Assembly (NCBI GenBank): GCA_937959375.1
Contig: CALGLS010000217.1
Location: forward strand, 1-18,335
Source: an uncultured Saprospiraceae bacterium
GTDB lineage: Bacteria; Bacteroidota; Bacteroidia; Chitinophagales; Saprospiraceae
Reading direction: 5' to 3'
Length of the DNA: 18,335 nucleotides
Shown here: piece after piece, positions 15,093-18,335 of the stretch
How the letters are laid out: each line of letters begins with the position of its first letter
Numbering within the stretch: position 1 is the first letter of the stretch
Made by a program: the position numbers and the translations under genes
Notes under the pieces: model-generated
The model's database searches: none
What the model saw: the letters and a program-made list of their open reading frames with translations, nothing else
Told to the model about the DNA's origin: nothing

Positions 15093-15318
15093 ATCTTGCT
15101 ATTGTTATTTATTATTTTGAATGAAGTATTAATTTAAATCAACTTCAGAATTCGTTTGTTGTTGCAAAAATCTCTTATTAAATCTATTTAAGCAATAAAA
15201 ATAGGGATTAATTATGTGAAACTTGAATGTAATGTGAGCCTTATACTCCAAAGGCTAGGGACAGAGTCGAAAATGTACTTAACTATTATTGCTATTTTGG
15301 GGTTAAAATGAAGAACAA

Positions 15319-15993
15319 ATGATAAAACACCTTTCTAAATGTATCATCCTAAGTGTTCTCCTGTTGGCAATAACTGGGAATTCAGCCAAAGCTCAAAAAA
15401 ATAGTTTAAAAGTGTATGGTAATTTTTTAATTCTAAATTCTGAGAAGGAGCCATGGCACTTTAATCACACACCAAGCCCCTTTTCTTATCGAGGAATAAG
15501 TGTTGCTTACCAATTGATAAATAAAGAAGGAAGGATACACGAATGGGAAATAAGGATTTCATTTGATAAAGAAAATACAGACTCTTTAAAATTTAATCAA
15601 TTTAATGCCCACGTACGTTATGAGATTGGACGAAGATTTAAAAGGAAACTATCAAAAAAAATAGATTTCGGGATTTCGGGAGGTGGTAAAATATTTTATT
15701 TGCATGAAACAGTAAATCGGCAACCTGGTTTTGAGTTTCAACGAATTAATAATGCAGTAGGTATCAATATAGCAGCTTTAGCTCATTTAGAATATGCCCT
15801 TTCAAAAAATATTTATATTGATCTAAGCTTAACTTTAGGAGGTGCTTCGATTGATTCTAGTTATCAATATTATGACAACCCTGCCTTAACGGAACGTCAG
15901 AAAAAACAAGGAGGTTTTGATCTTGATCTTTTTAGAGAGCGATTATTGCGAATTGGAGTAGGGTATCGTTTTGGACCAGAGGATAGTGAGTAG
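15319..15993 (+). CDS. Secreted protein, probable outer-membrane beta-barrel, unknown function
   Basis: I do not recognise a named family. The 224-residue protein has a signal peptide (hydrophobic about 8-19, cleavage after AKA near residue 25) and then alternating strands typical of small Bacteroidota outer-membrane beta-barrels: LKVYGNFLIL, YRGISVAYQLIN, HEWEIRISFDK, FNAHVRYEIGRRF, IDFGISGGGKIFYLHE, VGINIAALAHLEYAL, IYIDLSLTLGG, and a last strand LLRIGVGYRFGPE. The barrel assignment is inferred from this pattern only. The start ATG at 15319 follows a TATTTTG (15293-15299) that loosely resembles a Bacteroidota -7 element. It diverges from odhB across 226 bases with no other gene, and converges with the transporter gene with two bases between the stops. 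Confidence 0.75.
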   Translation: MIKHLSKCIILSVLLLAITGNSAKAQKNSLKVYGNFLILNSEKEPWHFNHTPSPFSYRGISVAYQLINKEGRIHEWEIRISFDKENTDSLKFNQFNAHVRYEIGRRFKRKLSKKIDFGISGGGKIFYLHETVNRQPGFEFQRINNAVGINIAALAHLEYALSKNIYIDLSLTLGGASIDSSYQYYDNPALTERQKKQGGFDLDLFRERLLRIGVGYRFGPEDSE

Positions 15994-15995
15994 CT

Positions 15996-16916
15996 TTATT
16001 CGTTTTGTTCTTGCCGTTTTAAGGAGATTAATAACACACCCATAATTACTAGTCCAGTACCCACTAATTGCCAGCCACCAAAGGACTCACCCAAAAAGTA
16101 GTAAGCTAGAACTATTGTTGAAATGGGACCTACAGAACCAATGATAGCGCCACGAGAAGGTCCAATTCGCCGTATTGCTTCCATGACTAAAAAGGAGGGG
16201 ATCACGGTTGCGAAGACAGCCATGAGTAAAGAAAGTAAATAAACATCTTTTGAATAAGACCACAAATTCCATTGCAAGGCTACTCCGTGATGAATCAAAA
16301 CAGCAGTAGCTGCCGCTAGCATACCTATCGCAGTGAACCGTAGTGTGCCCACACGTTGTACAAAACCAGCACTCCAGATAATATAAAGTGCAAAGGATAA
16401 GGCTGCCATGAAAACCAAACCAGCTCCTGTATTTAAATGTGCTTTTGAAATCGTTGAAGTGTCTGTGACAAAGGCGAGGATGATGCCGCTGTAGGTTAGT
16501 AGAAGTGCTAACACCGTTGCTCCTTCAACTTTTTTACGATACCCAAAGGTCAAAATGAGCACAACGATGGTGGGATACATAAACAAAATTAGTCGTTCCA
16601 ATCCCGCAGAAATATATTGTAAGCCAGCAAAGTCAAACATACTGGCCAGATAATATCCTGTCAAACCAATCCCCATAATCTTTATCCAGTCTTGAGAACT
16701 TAATGTCGACTGATCTGATTTTCGGTTGACCCAAAGTAAAATGACGATGTAAAATGGAAGTGCAAACAACATCCGCAAAGCTAATAGAGAAAGCGAGTCA
16801 ACATCATGACGATAAGCTAACTTAACTAAAATGGCTTTGGAAGAATAAAGAATGGAACCTAGCAGCATAAGCAGGCTACCAACGACTCGATACTTAACGG
16901 GAGAAGCTTGATCCAT
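15996..16916 (-). CDS. EamA/DMT-family transporter
   Basis: This 306-residue inner-membrane protein belongs to the drug/metabolite transporter superfamily (EamA type), exporters or permeases for small metabolites. About ten hydrophobic helices are visible, arranged as two related halves of five. Family marks are the first helix GSLLMLLGSILYSSKAILVK followed by LALRMLFALPFYIVIL, the LQYISAGLERLILFMYPTIV stretch that ends the first half, and GPSRGAIIGSVGPISTIVLA near the end with YYFLGESFGGWQLVGTGLV, the typical last-two-helix signature. The substrate cannot be told from sequence. It is a single gene: convergent with the beta-barrel gene (two-base gap) and followed upstream by an 84-base gap to the T9SS protein gene. 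That gap contains a CGACGTCG palindrome and no clear terminator T-run. Confidence 0.9.
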   Translation of the reverse strand: MDQASPVKYRVVGSLLMLLGSILYSSKAILVKLAYRHDVDSLSLLALRMLFALPFYIVILLWVNRKSDQSTLSSQDWIKIMGIGLTGYYLASMFDFAGLQYISAGLERLILFMYPTIVVLILTFGYRKKVEGATVLALLLTYSGIILAFVTDTSTISKAHLNTGAGLVFMAALSFALYIIWSAGFVQRVGTLRFTAIGMLAAATAVLIHHGVALQWNLWSYSKDVYLLSLLMAVFATVIPSFLVMEAIRRIGPSRGAIIGSVGPISTIVLAYYFLGESFGGWQLVGTGLVIMGVLLISLKRQEQNE

Positions 16917-17000
16917 TAGACAAAGAAAAGCTTTTTTTGTTTAGCAATCTAATTCGCAAATAGAAATAATTACGCTATTCGATCGACGCCGACGTCGTAA

Positions 17001-18335
17001 CTATTTCGTAGTTTTTACAACTTTGTCTTGCCACAACTGCTGACCGTTTTGGATATTTATAAAATAGATTCCATTTGCAAAATTAGATAAATCCAAAGAG
17101 GCTTGCTTGTTCAGTTCTTTTGTAAGAATGACTTTTCCATTGCAATCTTGAATGGTAATTATAGCCGGACCAATGAAGTTTGAGCTTATCTCTATTAAAC
17201 CTGATGTTGGATTAGGGAATATGCTCAGTTGACTTGTATTAAGATCTGTTGTAGAAACCATAAGGTCTTCATCGTCACAGTCTTCATCAATACCGTTATT
17301 TGGGATTTCTACGGCACCTGGATATATATTTGAATCGCTGTCGTCGCAGTCATTCCAGATGAGAGAACCATCTTCATCAGCATCAAAAGAGGAAACCATA
17401 ATGTTCTCTGTTGTATTCGTCAATACGGGTGGATTAAGGTCGAAGTATATACTCGCAGAATTATTGACAACAGTTGCTTCAGCTATGTCTTCGTTAGCGC
17501 GTATACGGTACATGACGTATCCCTGACTTTCATCAAAGTTGGTGGTACTGTCAGGCAGAAAAATATCATGGAAGTCAAATTTGAGATACCTGTTATCTGT
17601 CAATGTTGTAGTTAGTACTTCTGGGTGACTAGTAGCTAGAAATTGAAATGTATTATAGTCTAAATTTAAGTCAAGGGTATCGCGAATAACGACGTCGTAA
17701 GCTTCTGCATTTCCAGTGTTTTGAAAACGGACGGTGTAGACGAGATCTTCTCCAGAGAGCGCATAGTTTTCGGGGTATACGGGGCTGACTAGTTTGTCGT
17801 TTGGATCATAAGAGCAGAGCACTTCTTCAACGTGTGTTACTGTAGGAGAAGTTAAAGCTCCAATTTGATCTTCAAAATCAGAATAACTTGCAAAGTGTAA
17901 ACTGTCTCCAACTGGAAAGGAAGGAGGACCGGGAATTTCTAGCAATATTTCAGTTTGTAAAATTTGCCCGGGATATAAATTTTCAAAATGCCAGCCATAG
18001 ATATTTGGAGCAACGAAAGTGTCTTGTGATTGAACAGGGGAAACGCTAGATATATTTTCATCTATTTCAAACCATACGGTACCATCTACTGTAGTTGACC
18101 CATTGTTTTCCGTAAAAACATTAAATGTAACATCTTCATTACATCTCACAATACCATATTGGACGAAGGTTGTTAATTCTCTTTTTACAATGGCAGGACG
18201 CAGAGGAAAGTAAACAGTGTCAAACGGATTGGTTTCATCTAATGTGATAGAAAATGATGAAGGTGGGCTTGTTAATTCCCAGATAGGGTTTGCTGCTTGG
18301 TTGTAGGCAACGTCGTAGGTGTCATAAGGTAGGTA
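17001..18335 (-). CDS. T9SS-sorted secreted protein with DUF7619-like and metal-binding-motif regions (5' end outside window)
   Basis: The frame is open from the right edge of the window to the stop at 17001, so this is the C-terminal 444 residues of a larger protein; the GTG at 18149 is an internal codon, not the start. Within the visible part are a beta-rich segment; a conserved region found in many Bacteroidota T9SS cargo proteins (CSYDPNDKLVSPV, LVYTVRFQNTGNAEAYDVVI, ASIYFDLNPPVLTN); a Cys/Asp-rich motif of the putative metal-binding type (DADEDGSLIWNDCDDSD, YPGAVEIPNNGIDEDCDD); and a C-terminal Por/T9SS type A sorting domain (LSIFPNPTSGLIEISS, FANGIYFINIQNG, DKVVKTTK). It should be exported by Sec, moved across the outer membrane by the type IX system and anchored or released after removal of the C-terminal domain. 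The function of the body is unknown. Confidence 0.9.
   Translation of the reverse strand, partial: YLPYDTYDVAYNQAANPIWELTSPPSSFSITLDETNPFDTVYFPLRPAIVKRELTTFVQYGIVRCNEDVTFNVFTENNGSTTVDGTVWFEIDENISSVSPVQSQDTFVAPNIYGWHFENLYPGQILQTEILLEIPGPPSFPVGDSLHFASYSDFEDQIGALTSPTVTHVEEVLCSYDPNDKLVSPVYPENYALSGEDLVYTVRFQNTGNAEAYDVVIRDTLDLNLDYNTFQFLATSHPEVLTTTLTDNRYLKFDFHDIFLPDSTTNFDESQGYVMYRIRANEDIAEATVVNNSASIYFDLNPPVLTNTTENIMVSSFDADEDGSLIWNDCDDSDSNIYPGAVEIPNNGIDEDCDDEDLMVSTTDLNTSQLSIFPNPTSGLIEISSNFIGPAIITIQDCNGKVILTKELNKQASLDLSNFANGIYFINIQNGQQLWQDKVVKTTK

Noticed and set aside
18147..18149. GTG as the start of the last - strand gene
   Set aside because: The frame stays open from this point to the window edge and the upstream residues continue the same kind of beta-rich secreted protein, so the gene is truncated by the window.

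Overview
The window comes from a member of the Bacteroidota. The evidence is an AT-rich genome with weak Shine-Dalgarno sequences, a secreted protein ending in a type IX secretion (Por) sorting domain, a DUF5916 outer-membrane protein, an S9D-type glutamyl endopeptidase, and a Bacteroidota-style curli (csg) cluster. I cannot place it more finely; Saprospiria or Flavobacteriia are both possible, and that is inference only.

Left part (1-7919, all + strand). The 3' end of aspS (1-279) is followed by a hairpin-rich gap and a NarL/FixJ-type response regulator (715-1386). Next comes a curli functional-amyloid locus: major curlin-like csgA (1716-2558), curlin-like csgB (2694-3257), csgE (3280-4065), csgF (4102-4518), a 495-base gap with two hairpins, csgG (5014-6426) and a lipoprotein with a predicted beta-propeller (6438-7919). 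The expected division of labour is: the regulator may switch the locus on; CsgA and CsgB are exported to the periplasm by Sec; CsgE delivers subunits to the CsgG outer-membrane channel; CsgF sits at the channel exit and couples secretion to nucleation.

Three features differ from the Escherichia coli system. CsgE carries an extra N-terminal domain resembling the CsgC/CsgH amyloid inhibitors. CsgG carries an extra C-terminal region of about 200 residues that looks like a small outer-membrane beta-barrel. A large lipoprotein follows csgG with only 11 bases between them. The constriction residues of both CsgG and CsgF are also changed to bulky aromatics.

Right part (7920-18335, mostly - strand). 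A striking inverted repeat built of 7-base modules (7925-8050) lies between the convergent lipoprotein and S9 peptidase genes. It is followed on the - strand by the S9D-like peptidase, a DUF5916 protein, a small polytopic membrane protein, and odhB (2-oxoglutarate dehydrogenase E2). A second copy of the heptad repeat element (13749-13843) lies just downstream of odhB. A secreted beta-barrel-like protein (15319-15993, +) converges with an EamA/DMT transporter (15996-16916, -) with only two bases between stops. The window ends inside a large T9SS-sorted protein (- strand, 5' end missing). No tRNA, rRNA, CRISPR array or insertion sequence was seen.
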